Source: Brachybacterium sacelli
Lineage (GTDB): Bacteria; Actinomycetota; Actinomycetes; Actinomycetales; Dermabacteraceae
Reading direction: 5' to 3'
Assembly (NCBI RefSeq): GCF_017876545.1
Contig: NZ_JAGIOD010000002.1
Span: 868,001-932,000, forward strand
DNA length: 64,000 nucleotides
The notes under the pieces: model-generated
Seen by the model: the letters and a program-made list of their open reading frames with translations, nothing else
What the model was told of the DNA's origin: nothing
The model's database searches: none
Position numbers and translations under genes: made by a program
In this document: positions 9,139 through 18,524 of the stretch, one piece after another
Numbering within the stretch: the first letter of the stretch is position 1
How the letters are laid out: every line of letters starts with the position of its first letter

Positions 9139-10341
9139 CTAAATCGAGACGTCGCGGCCCGCGTCGAAGCCGGCGACGATGTAGACGGCAGTGAGAAGCG
9201 CCAGGACCACCATGCCCGCGGACCATTCGTGGGTGAGGTCGTGCAGCAGACCGACTGCGACCGGCCCGATGGCGCAGAGAAGGAACCCTGCCGTTTGGGC
9301 CATTGCAGTGAGCCGTGCGGCCGCCGCGGTGCCCGACGAACGCAGCAATGGCAACGCGTACCCGAGTGTGGTCCCGCCACCGAGCCCCACTCCGAGCAGG
9401 ACTGCCCAGGTCAGTGCCGCCGCCGGGACCACGAGGAACCCAACGATCCCGACCGCGAGCAGGAGACCCGTAAAGACCGTGAGCCAGGTCTGTCGCCGGG
9501 TCCGGTTGGCCGCGATCCCGACAACCAGCGCGGCCGGGATCGCGGCGATGTTGACGACCGCCAGTACCGCGCCGGCCGCGGCGGGGTCACGTCCAGTCTC
9601 ATCGACCAGCATGGTCGGCAACCAGGCGGACACAGCGTAAAATATGAGTGCCGGGATCGCGAACACCAGCGTGACCGCCCACGCCGTGCGATGCCGCCAG
9701 GGGGAAGCGGCGGTCGCAGGGCCGGGCGTGACCCCGCTGGGAGAACGGTGCCGGTGGCCCCCCGACGAGATCCGGGCGCGGAAAACCCAGACGGCCAGCG
9801 CGACCAGGGGCACCACCACCCACAGCGTGATCGTCGACCGCCAGTCCAGCCCGGTCCCTCGCTGCAGGGGAACGGTCAGCCCGGCGCCCAGCGCGGCGCC
9901 GAAGTACAGGCCGAGGCTGTAGAGACCAGTCAGCGAACCCGAACTGCCGGAGTGGTCGCGTTTGATCAGCGGCGGGATCAGGACATTGCCCGCCGTGATC
10001 GCCACACCGAGGACCACCGTCCCGGCCAGGAGCCCGACCTGGTCGGGCACCAGTCGGAGCCCGAACCCGGCGACCATCACCACGAGCGAGACGAGCACGG
10101 CGCTCGTCAGCCCGAACCGCCGCCCGAAGCGGACGACGGCCGCGGGCAGCAGCGCGAAGCACAGGACGGGGATCGAGACCAGCAGGCTCGCCGCGCCGCT
10201 GCCGACCCCTTCGTCACGCTGTACCTGGTCCAGCACGGGGGACACGGCGGTGATCGGCAGCCGGAGGTTGACCGCGACCAAGAACACGCATAGCGCGCCG
10301 AACCACAAGGCGGGCGCGGCGGTCGGTTGCGCCCGGTTCAT
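9139..10341 (-). CDS. MFS transporter, CynX/NimT-like 12-helix type
   Basis: The 400-residue protein has about 12 membrane helices and begins with the NLRLPITAVSPVL segment characteristic of the CynX/NimT (cyanate / 2-nitroimidazole) anion-transporter branch of the MFS. Members export or import small organic anions or drugs, and the specificity here is not deducible. The start ATG (10341) overlaps the stop of the upstream AraC gene in an ATGA arrangement, so the two are translationally coupled and the AraC protein probably controls this pump. The upstream 94-codon extension in the same frame overlaps the araC coding region and is not used. Confidence 0.85.
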   Translation of the reverse strand: MNRAQPTAAPALWFGALCVFLVAVNLRLPITAVSPVLDQVQRDEGVGSGAASLLVSIPVLCFALLPAAVVRFGRRFGLTSAVLVSLVVMVAGFGLRLVPDQVGLLAGTVVLGVAITAGNVLIPPLIKRDHSGSSGSLTGLYSLGLYFGAALGAGLTVPLQRGTGLDWRSTITLWVVVPLVALAVWVFRARISSGGHRHRSPSGVTPGPATAASPWRHRTAWAVTLVFAIPALIFYAVSAWLPTMLVDETGRDPAAAGAVLAVVNIAAIPAALVVGIAANRTRRQTWLTVFTGLLLAVGIVGFLVVPAAALTWAVLLGVGLGGGTTLGYALPLLRSSGTAAAARLTAMAQTAGFLLCAIGPVAVGLLHDLTHEWSAGMVVLALLTAVYIVAGFDAGRDVSI

Positions 10342-11261
10342 GCCGCAATCCGGGTGGGTGCGAGACGGGCGCGGCGATACTCGCTGGGGGTGGTGCCGAA
10401 GTAGCGACGGAAGTGTCGGGCGGCGTGGCCGCGGCTGTTCCATCCGACCTGCCGGGCTGCGGTCGTGATCGGCAGATTGGTGGTGCGCAACAGGTGGGCG
10501 AATCGGCGAGCGCGCACCAGGCCCAGATAGGTGATCGGTGTCAGCTCGTAGCTGGCGGCAAAGACTCGTGTGAGCTGGGAGAGCGACAGGTGCACCGACC
10601 GTGCGAGTTCGGCAAGTGACCATGGCCTGGCCGGGTCGCTTTCCAGCAGGTACGCCGCTTGCCGCGCCGGCTCGCGAAGCACCACAGGGCGTCGCGACAA
10701 TCCCGGAACGTGCGCCGCCACCGGTGCCCAGGGCCCATGCTTATCCGGGCCACTATGGTCCTCGATGAGGATGTCGAGTAGTCCTGAAACGAGCGCTTGC
10801 CGCCGGTAGAATCGCGTGGTCGCGCTCTGGTGACTCAGCGACACCAGCTCGTCGAGCCAGGGTTCGATGTTCACCGCGCCGGGGTGCAGGGACCGAATGA
10901 TCACAGAGCTGTCGGGGCAGGCTGATTCTCGTGTCCAGGGGCAGACGGCTCCAGGGCGGTGCCAGGTCATGAGGTCTGCGAAGTAGTCACGCTGGAGGTA
11001 GACCGTGCTCATCGCGGTCACGTCCTCGGGCTCGATACCGCAGAGCACGCCCGGTCCCGTGAAAATGGCGTGGCCGGCCCGTACGTGCTCGCTCCCGTCG
11101 GTGCTGAGGAGCCATGCGGTGCCCTCACGGACGAATCCGAGGCGGCACCAGTCGTAGGCCTCCGGCTCGCGTCGCCGACGGTAGACAGTGGTCTCAGCGA
11201 ACACTGGTCCGCCCGCGCAGGTGAGGAGTCGCCACGGTCCGGTGTCGTCTGGGGCGAGCAT
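10338..11261 (-). CDS. AraC-family transcriptional regulator (paralogue of the one at 20070)
   Basis: The 307-residue protein has an N-terminal cupin-like sensor region (YDWCRLGFVREGTAWLL, about residues 35-55) and a C-terminal double HTH of ~100 residues ending WNSRGHAARHFRRYFGTTPSEYRR. It resembles the AraC protein at 20070 along its whole length (compare AYDCVKLIFVRAGSAILL), so the element carries two paralogues plus a fragment of a third at 14746. It is coupled to the CynX-like MFS gene, so it likely activates that pump in response to a small molecule. Confidence 0.88.
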   Translation of the reverse strand: MLAPDDTGPWRLLTCAGGPVFAETTVYRRRREPEAYDWCRLGFVREGTAWLLSTDGSEHVRAGHAIFTGPGVLCGIEPEDVTAMSTVYLQRDYFADLMTWHRPGAVCPWTRESACPDSSVIIRSLHPGAVNIEPWLDELVSLSHQSATTRFYRRQALVSGLLDILIEDHSGPDKHGPWAPVAAHVPGLSRRPVVLREPARQAAYLLESDPARPWSLAELARSVHLSLSQLTRVFAASYELTPITYLGLVRARRFAHLLRTTNLPITTAARQVGWNSRGHAARHFRRYFGTTPSEYRRARLAPTRIAA

Positions 11262-11303
11262 GTCGATCCGTGTAGTCGAGTCAGCATCACGGCCAGGGTC
11301 CCC

Positions 11304-12383
11304 TCAGGGCGCCGAGTCGGTGGCGTCGAGCAGGTCGTCGAGGACACGAAGGAACCAGCGGCGATCAGTGTGGGTGTGGGCGCTGGCCAGCAGTCGCCAT
11401 GTCGGGTTCCCGTTCGCGTCGTCGAGCACCGCGTCGAAGGGTCCGTAGGCATTATCGATGAACGCCAGTCGAACGTGATGCCCGGCGACGGTGATGTCCT
11501 CGTGTTCGGCGGGATGGGATTCGGGCTCGATCGCCCTCGGCAGGTGCTCAAGGTTCAGGGTGTGAAGGCGCAGTTCTCGCCCACGGTCGGGTCCGCCGCT
11601 GTAGAGGTGCTCCGAGGCCACGGGGCTGTGGCCGTGATGGGTGGTTGTCGACTCTAGGACCAGATCACTGAGCCGGTGCGGGACCGCGGATGGGCCGAAC
11701 GGAGCGTGCCCGTCCTGGATCGGGCGCCAGGTGAGGTTGGCAGTGTCTTCCTGGCGGAGGTTCCACAAGCCTAGGGGCACGGCGATCACCGAGGCCTCGG
11801 GGCGGCGCGCCCAGTAGCTCAGCGCGGCGAACGGGGTGGCTGCGATCGCGGTGGCCGCTTCCGAGTCGGCTGGGCGCAGTGAGCGGTAGAGATCGGTGAT
11901 CTCCTCGCGGGTGAAGGTGCCGTCGAGGACCGACAGCTCGATCATGGTCCTCGCGATCCTCGCCGAAGCGCCCTGGTGGCCCATGTAGTCGATGCCATGC
12001 CAGACCAGATGGTGCTCATCGAGGCGCTCGGCGCTGGTGCGGCTCTCCCACAGCGCCGGGTGGTCGAGTGCCGGGAACGCCCAGTCGTAGAGGAACTGCT
12101 TGACCCGCAGCCGACGGCCGTCGCCGCGGACCTCGAAGCGGAACGCCGCCGGATTGTTCGCACTCCACGGCGTCCTTCCGGCCATCGAGTCACCCACCCG
12201 TCCCGGTGGCGCCTCGCGACGCAAAGACTGCTCACCCAGATGTGTGCCCGCAGGGAGCCGGTCTGGGGTGAACACCACGAAGTTCGCCCACGGCTGTGCC
12301 TCGGCCGCACTCAGCGCCGCGGGCGTCGCGTCCAGGTCAGCCGGGTCATCCAGAACCCGATGCGTCCACTGCCGATCCGTCAT
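11304..12383 (-). CDS. Hypothetical protein (359 aa), drug-efflux neighbourhood
   Basis: I do not recognise a family. The 359-residue protein lacks membrane helices and a signal peptide, is acidic and Trp/His-rich, and has a central segment (LRRMSEL-like content absent; LYRSLRPADSEAATAIAATP near residue 185) that looks helical. It is the first gene of a minus-strand cluster with the AraC regulator and MFS pumps. It is transcribed divergently from a TetR gene, with shared repeats in the 109-bp gap. This suggests a TetR-controlled enzyme acting on the same compound that the pumps remove. The start ATG at 12383 leaves a compact promoter region. Confidence 0.6.
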   Translation of the reverse strand: MTDRQWTHRVLDDPADLDATPAALSAAEAQPWANFVVFTPDRLPAGTHLGEQSLRREAPPGRVGDSMAGRTPWSANNPAAFRFEVRGDGRRLRVKQFLYDWAFPALDHPALWESRTSAERLDEHHLVWHGIDYMGHQGASARIARTMIELSVLDGTFTREEITDLYRSLRPADSEAATAIAATPFAALSYWARRPEASVIAVPLGLWNLRQEDTANLTWRPIQDGHAPFGPSAVPHRLSDLVLESTTTHHGHSPVASEHLYSGGPDRGRELRLHTLNLEHLPRAIEPESHPAEHEDITVAGHHVRLAFIDNAYGPFDAVLDDANGNPTWRLLASAHTHTDRRWFLRVLDDLLDATDSAP

Positions 12384-12441
12384 CGTTCGTCTCCTCTCTC
12401 AGGCCACGTCCACCGGTATGCGCGCGGCCCGTACTCACCAC

Positions 12442-12471
12442 TGTACCCTATTAGTACCCACTGGAGACTAA
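12442..12471. promoter_or_regulatory. Candidate TetR operator between divergent genes
   Basis: Two direct GTACCC repeats (12442-12447 and 12453-12458) and an inverted repeat ATTAGT/ACTAAT (12449-12454 and 12466-12471) are packed into 30 bp between the unknown gene (12383, minus) and the tetR gene (12493, plus). The layout is that of an autoregulatory TetR site covering both promoters. Confidence 0.5.
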
Positions 12472-12492
12472 TGTTGATGAGAGAATGATCCT

Positions 12493-13053
12493 GTGACAGA
12501 GGAACCACTAGCGCGTGGCCCCGGGCGCCCGGCCCAGCTTTCGGTCGAGGCGATTGTCGGCGCCGCGCTGGAGTCCAGGGCGAACGATTTGACCGTGCGA
12601 GGTCTGGCCCGGCGCCTCGAAGTGACCCACAAGGCCCTGTACCGCTGGGTCGGCGACCGCGATGGCCTGCTCGACCTGATCAGTGATCACCTCCTCGACC
12701 AAGTCCTCGCCCGGATCGCCGATGCCCCCACCGCCGACTGGCGCGCCTGGCTGGCCAACTTCGGGCGGCTCCTGCGAGCCGAGTTCCTTCCGGTCGCCGA
12801 CGCCGAGGTGCTCGCACAGTTCCCCCGCGAGACGAGCACCTACCAGGAACTGCAACACCGGGCCGAAGCCGTGATGGGCAGCCACAAGCTGACCCTAGAA
12901 CAGGCGCGAGATTCCTTCTCCGTCGTCCTATTCACCGTGTGGGGCTGGATCGCCGCCGAGAAGCTCTGCGCCGAGCAACCCGACCACGAAAGAATCTTCG
13001 CCGCCATGCTCGACGCGCTCACCCGAGGCCTGCCCACACCACCAAGCCACTGA
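12493..13053 (+). CDS. TetR-family repressor
   Basis: The 186-residue protein has the TetR HTH in its first 60 residues (LTVRGLARRLEVTHKALYRW), directly followed by a helical ligand-binding region with a WGWIAAEKL segment near residue 155. It is the TetR_N type with the Tyr-Arg-Trp recognition helix end. The GTG at 12493 is the only sensible start. It is divergent from the 359-aa unknown gene and the MFS/AraC cluster, so it probably represses that cluster and itself through the repeats at 12442-12471. Confidence 0.85.
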   Translation: MTEEPLARGPGRPAQLSVEAIVGAALESRANDLTVRGLARRLEVTHKALYRWVGDRDGLLDLISDHLLDQVLARIADAPTADWRAWLANFGRLLRAEFLPVADAEVLAQFPRETSTYQELQHRAEAVMGSHKLTLEQARDSFSVVLFTVWGWIAAEKLCAEQPDHERIFAAMLDALTRGLPTPPSH

Positions 13054-13127
13054 CACCTCTCCCGTGAGCACCAGCGATACGCTGAGCAAGAGCAGACAAG
13101 ATGCAGCCATCGTTGCCCCCCGCGGGT

Positions 13128-13254
13128 TGCCTGCCTCGGCGTAGTACCTCGTCAGTGTTGTCGAGAGTGACCGGTCACCATCGGCCGCAGCGACCGTGCG
13201 GCAGTCCCGTACTTGTAGCCGTCGCTAGCCGACATGACCCGCATCGAGACCGTC
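13128..13254 (-). pseudogene. Relic of the relaxase 5' end (first copy)
   Basis: About 125 bp match the start of the relaxase gene (7321-7445) at roughly 85-90% by eye: VTVSMRVMSASDGYKY is followed, after a small frame change, by the sequence for the AADG...STxLTRYYAE segment. It has no helicase part. The upstream flank (13279-13286) keeps a degenerate copy of the motif found before the real relaxase. It marks the end of the MFS/AraC/TetR cargo block and looks like a scar from recombination at the relaxase start. Confidence 0.75.
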
Positions 13255-13484
13255 ACCGCTGCCTCGTTCGTGACAGTCAGGTGAGCGCCCGACGACCGAT
13301 CCAAGCGCGCTCGGAGCCAGGCAGCCTCGACACCGACGCCAACCTTGATTGACAGCGCCAACCTCGACCTGCAAGAGGCGTGGCAGCTCAGAAAGGGGTC
13401 CTGAGGAACCGGTGTTTGGCTGACTGTTCTGCGGGCAACGATGGGTGGTTCGGTATCGGCGTAGCAGGCGTCGATGTGGCTGTG

Positions 13485-13500
13485 GTGCACCTGGCAGGTG
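13485..13500 (+). promoter_or_regulatory. GTGCACCT motif with adjoining hairpin before the methyltransferase relic
   Basis: GTGCACCT (13485-13492) is immediately followed by GGCAGGTG, so CACCT and AGGTG can pair around a three-base loop. It is placed like the copies before transfer genes, about 75 bp upstream of the methyltransferase start. Confidence 0.4.
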
Positions 13501-13565
13501 ATCAGCCCGGTGATGGATTCCTGAGTGGTCCGGGAGCCGGGGGCGACCGAACTGCCGGAGCCTCC

Positions 13566-14686
13566 ATGCGCGACAACACCTCTTCAGCCGGCGACCGTCC
13601 GTTACAGATCGGGTCGCTGTTCTCCGGGTACGGAGGCCTCGACCTCACCGTCGAGCACGTCTTCAACGCCGAGACCATCTGGTTCTCCGAGATCAACGAA
13701 CCCGTCGCCCGCGTCTTCTCCCACCACAGGCCCCACGCCACCAACCTCGGTGACATCGCCACGGTCGACTGGAGCCATGTACCTCCGGTGGACATCCTCT
13801 GCGCGAGCTTCCCTTGCCAGGACGTCTCGACCGTCGGCAAACAGGCCGGCCTCGCGCCTGGCGCCCTCTCGGGCCTGTGGTTGCACATGGCCAACGCGAT
13901 CGACGCACTGCAACCTGAGCTCGTCGTGATCGAGAACGTCCGCGGGGTGCTGTCCGACCCCGCCGTCCGATATCAGACGCAAGGCGAACACGATGCGCAA
14001 CGGAACCCCGACACCGCAACCTCGGATGGCGATGCGACCGCAACCCTTCGCGACGTGGAACCCGACTCGTGGCATTTGGGCGACCAGTCAGCCCGACCTC
14101 GCAGGGCGCTTCGCGCCGTGGCTGGCAATCTGGCCGACCTGCGGTGAAACAGTCAATGGATCGGCCTACCAGCTTCCCTTGTCGGCGCTCCTCACCACTG
14201 CTTCCGCATCTTCATCCTCGCCCAGCACGTTCTTCCGGACTCCGCTGGCTTCGGACTCATCCCGCGGCGGGGAGACCCTGGATCGAGTGAAAGCGAGACG
14301 AGGCACGATCGCGCTGTCGCACCAGATCATCGACCTGGCCCTCAACGGACCGCATGGCTCACCGAACAGGGCGGACGAACGACGACCCTGTGGTCACTGA
14401 TCGCGACACTGTTCGACGCTGGGGACGCTACGCCGACGCCACCGCCATGGGCGCATATCACGGGCAGGCCAACACCCGCCCCGGCGCTTATGAACGACGC
14501 AGCCGGACCTCGACCCGCGCCGACCCGCGCCCGAGTTCGTTGAATGGTTGATTGGACTGCCGACTGGGTGAATCACGGATGCAGAGCACGAACTGACGTC
14601 GAATCAGCAGCTCACCGCTCTTGGCAACGGGGTACTCCCGCTACAGGCGATCACCGCGCTCCACGCTGAGATCGGGGTCCCCCCCT
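13566..14686 (+). pseudogene. C5-cytosine DNA methyltransferase, decayed
   Basis: The N-terminal part (ATG 13566) is intact: motif I GSLFSGYGGLDL, the catalytic FPCQDVS (motif IV) and VIENVRGV (motif VI). After that the frame is lost. A second frame (13993-14400) begins MRNGTPTPQPRMA, a segment commonly found downstream in phage-like methyltransferases. The C-terminal end (14388-14686) carries the motif X region LTSNQQLTALGNGVLPLQA but is broken by stops, including TGA where a Trp codon would be expected in LIGLPTG(W)ITD. Internal deletion, frameshift and nonsense changes together mean the enzyme is dead. It would originally have protected the element from restriction. Confidence 0.8.
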
Positions 14687-14829
14687 CCGCGTAGTAGCGC
14701 CTCAACGGTGTTGAGGGCGACCGGTTGCCATCGGCGGCCGCGACGATCTTGACGGGTTTCTCGCTAAACTCACTGAGAAGAATCGTCGAACCGTCATGGA
14801 CAAAAGGAGCTTCACGCAGTCATAGGCAA
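14684..14829 (-). pseudogene. Chimaeric relic: AraC N-terminal fragment fused to relaxase 5' fragment
   Basis: Read on the minus strand, 14829-14746 encodes an AraC-like stretch (IAYDCVKL, then after a one-base shift FVHDGSTILLSEFSEKPVKI) that parallels residues 33-60 of the AraC protein at 20070. At about 14745 it passes directly into VAAADGNRSPSTPLRRYYAE, the relaxase N-terminal sequence also present at 7321. Neither half is functional. The junction records recombination between an araC cargo gene and a relaxase 5' end. The rest of the gap to groEL (to 14994) shows nothing else. Confidence 0.7.
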
Positions 14830-14994
14830 TGGGGGTATGGACTGCCGTAGTCCTGGCGAGAGGGGCGATCTCCGGGATGGCAAGACCACCATCCCGGAGA
14901 ACGGCCCGTCTGGCGAGGGCATGCAGGCGATCAGTCGCGGGTGCTGGAACCCTGAAGCCATGAACACCCCCAAGGAACCAGCTGGACAAGACCG

Positions 14995-16707
<1,713 letters not shown>

Positions 16708-16721
16708 TCACTTCGTCCGGA

Positions 16722-16748
16722 TTAGCACTCGATGCTCACGAGTGCTAG
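16722..16748 (-). promoter_or_regulatory. CIRCE operator (HrcA site) of groEL
   Basis: TTAGCACTC (16722-16730), nine bases, then GAGTGCTAG (16740-16748) match the CIRCE consensus TTAGCACTC-N9-GAGTGCTAA with one mismatch. HrcA repressor binds this site in Gram-positive bacteria. It lies 93 bp before the groEL start and touches the next palindrome at 16747. Confidence 0.9.
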
Positions 16749-16803
16749 TCCTACTGTGCAGGACTAAGGTGGCGATCCGCAAACGTTGTCCCTACGCTGT
16801 AGG
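16747..16803. promoter_or_regulatory. Two palindromes between groEL and tetR
   Basis: The first inverted repeat is AGTCCT-N7-AGGACT (16747-16765). The second, CCTACGCTGTAGG (16791-16803), ends four bases before the tetR ATG at 16807. The same 13-bp string occurs at 18504-18516 before the MFS gene. They are likely TetR operators. The first abuts the CIRCE, so TetR could also affect groEL. Confidence 0.65.
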
Positions 16804-16806
16804 ACT

Positions 16807-17508
16807 ATGAGTCCCAAGAAGGCAGCCACCGGACCCGTCCTGCCTGGAGCGGTATGGCTGCGCAAACGCCCACCACGACGCGGACAACACGGCCTGACCC
16901 GCGAGCGCATCGCTTCCGAGGTTGTGGCTCAACTCGACCGTGCCGGTCTCGATGGACTGAACCTGCGCGCGGTTGCCGCCGCGCTCGATGTGCACCCCAC
17001 AACCCTGTACTGGCATGTGGCAGTGCGCGACGATCTCCTGGACCTCGCCATTGACGCCGTATTCACCGAGCTACCGCTACCGGATCGTCCCGCCGAGGAC
17101 TGGGTCGATGAGATACGCACATTCATGCACGACCTGCGCATGGCCCTGCTGGCTCACCCGTGGTCCGGAGCCCTTGCCAGCAGCCGCCCGCTTTTAGGCC
17201 CCGAGGCCCTTGCGCGCTCGGAGTTCGTCTACGCCGCTCTGGCACGAGCGGGATTTGCCGATGACGAACTCGCAGCAGCGGCAGCAGCCGTGACCAACCT
17301 CGTGATCGGGTCCGTTGCAGCCGAAGCATCGTGGCAAGACGGCGACGAGTTGACCGCACGTCGAGCAGTCCAGGAACACCTTCAAACCAACGCGCACGTC
17401 TATCCCGTGATGGCGGAACTCTCCTTTGAGACTAGCGCCTGGGCCGCGCAGTTTGCGCACAGCGCAGAGTTCCTCCTCGCTGGCCTCGCTGAGAAGGCAC
17501 GTCGTTGA
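16807..17508 (+). CDS. TetR-family regulator (TetR class with AcrR-like C-domain)
   Basis: The 233-residue protein starts MSPKKAATG at 16807, right after the palindrome. An upstream frame start at 16786 would lie inside the operator. The HTH covers residues ~38-85 (LNLRAVAAALDVHPTTLYWHV, the Tet/TetR-C type with LYWH). The C-terminal domain is of the class that follows GLDGLNLR. It is closely related to the TetR at 17780, which shares LYWHV, ALARSE and AAAVxNLVI segments, and both genes have the same palindrome upstream. The 271-bp stretch after it (17509-17779) shows no gene. Confidence 0.88.
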   Translation: MSPKKAATGPVLPGAVWLRKRPPRRGQHGLTRERIASEVVAQLDRAGLDGLNLRAVAAALDVHPTTLYWHVAVRDDLLDLAIDAVFTELPLPDRPAEDWVDEIRTFMHDLRMALLAHPWSGALASSRPLLGPEALARSEFVYAALARAGFADDELAAAAAAVTNLVIGSVAAEASWQDGDELTARRAVQEHLQTNAHVYPVMAELSFETSAWAAQFAHSAEFLLAGLAEKARR

Positions 17509-17779
17509 ATCCAGAATGACCCGTTGCCAGCGAGAATCTGACCAGTCATCGGGAACCCACCACAGAAACGACAACCGTCAGCAGGGCGGCTGAAGGCGAG
17601 GCATCCGGTCGCCGACTGTTCGCCACGACCTCACCCGCGCCCAGCAGATCACTGCCTGAAGCGCCCCAGATTATCTGCCTGCACAAGCTGCGGAAACGCT
17701 GCGGTTTCTGTGGCTGCCTCCTTGAAGACGTGGGATGCCTTAAAACGTGGCGAGAGGTAGGTCGAGGCCGAGTGTTCTC

Positions 17780-18475
17780 TTACGTGCCTCGGTAGCTCAA
17801 TCCGTCCAGGAGGTAGCGCACCGCAAGATCGAACTGGGAATCCCAGTCGCCGAGGAAGCCTGACAGGTGGGCGGCGAGTGACGGGTACAACTCATGCTCG
17901 TCCGCGATGCGTTGCTGGAGGGCATCGCGACTATCTGCCTCGGCCTGTTGGGCCCAGGCGGCTTGGGTGGACGCACTGGCAATGACGAGATTCGATACCG
18001 CCGCCGCTGCCGCAGATAGCTCGCTTCCTTCAAATCCCGCACGGTCGAGAGCGGCATAGACGGCCTCGGAGCGTGCCAGCGCCTGCGGGCCTGCCAGTGG
18101 CCGGGTGCCGGCAAGAGCGGCCGCCCAAGGATGGCGCAGCAACATTGCCCGCAACTGGCGCATGTAGGCCAGGACGAGGTCTTTCCACTCCTCTTCGCGG
18201 TGATCTGCCGGGAGTTCGATCTCGGCGAAGACCTCATCGAGTGCGAGGTCGACGACGTCACCTTTGGTCGCGACATGCCAGTACAGGCTTGTTGCGTGCA
18301 CATCGAGATCGCCGGCGATCTTACGCAAGCTCAGCCCCTCGATGCCGTCGCGATCAAGCCGGTCAACGGCCGCCGCAACGATGCGTTCGCGGTTCAACGC
18401 TGGGGCCTTGCGGCGCTGCTGCGGCTCACGGAACCACACGGAGCCAGGTACCTCGTCATTCCGTTTCGCCACCAT
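17780..18475 (-). CDS. TetR-family repressor of the adjacent MFS pump
   Basis: The 231-residue TetR has an HTH at residues ~35-75 (LSLRKIAGDLDVHATSLYWHV) and a C-terminal ligand domain with HPWAAALAGTRPLAGPQALARSE-like content. It parallels the TetR at 16807, so the two are paralogues. It is divergent from the MFS gene at 18525, and the 49-bp gap contains CCTACGCTGTAGG. By analogy with tetR/tetA it should repress both its own gene and the pump until a drug binds. Confidence 0.9.
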   Translation of the reverse strand: MVAKRNDEVPGSVWFREPQQRRKAPALNRERIVAAAVDRLDRDGIEGLSLRKIAGDLDVHATSLYWHVATKGDVVDLALDEVFAEIELPADHREEEWKDLVLAYMRQLRAMLLRHPWAAALAGTRPLAGPQALARSEAVYAALDRAGFEGSELSAAAAAVSNLVIASASTQAAWAQQAEADSRDALQQRIADEHELYPSLAAHLSGFLGDWDSQFDLAVRYLLDGLSYRGT

Positions 18476-18503
18476 GGGTCATACCCTATCCCTGTCAGTT
18501 ACT

Positions 18504-18516
18504 CCTACGCTGTAGG
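18504..18516. promoter_or_regulatory. TetR operator CCTACGCTGTAGG
   Basis: This perfect palindrome with a 3-bp centre lies in the 49-bp gap between tetR (18475, minus) and the MFS pump (18525, plus). It is identical to the one at 16791-16803, 1.7 kb away, which links the two TetR systems. Confidence 0.7.
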
Positions 18517-18524
18517 ATTGACTC

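Noticed and set aside
14702..14989. 95-codon minus-strand ORF before groEL
   Set aside because: It runs through the AraC-relaxase scar in a frame that matches neither parent over most of its length.
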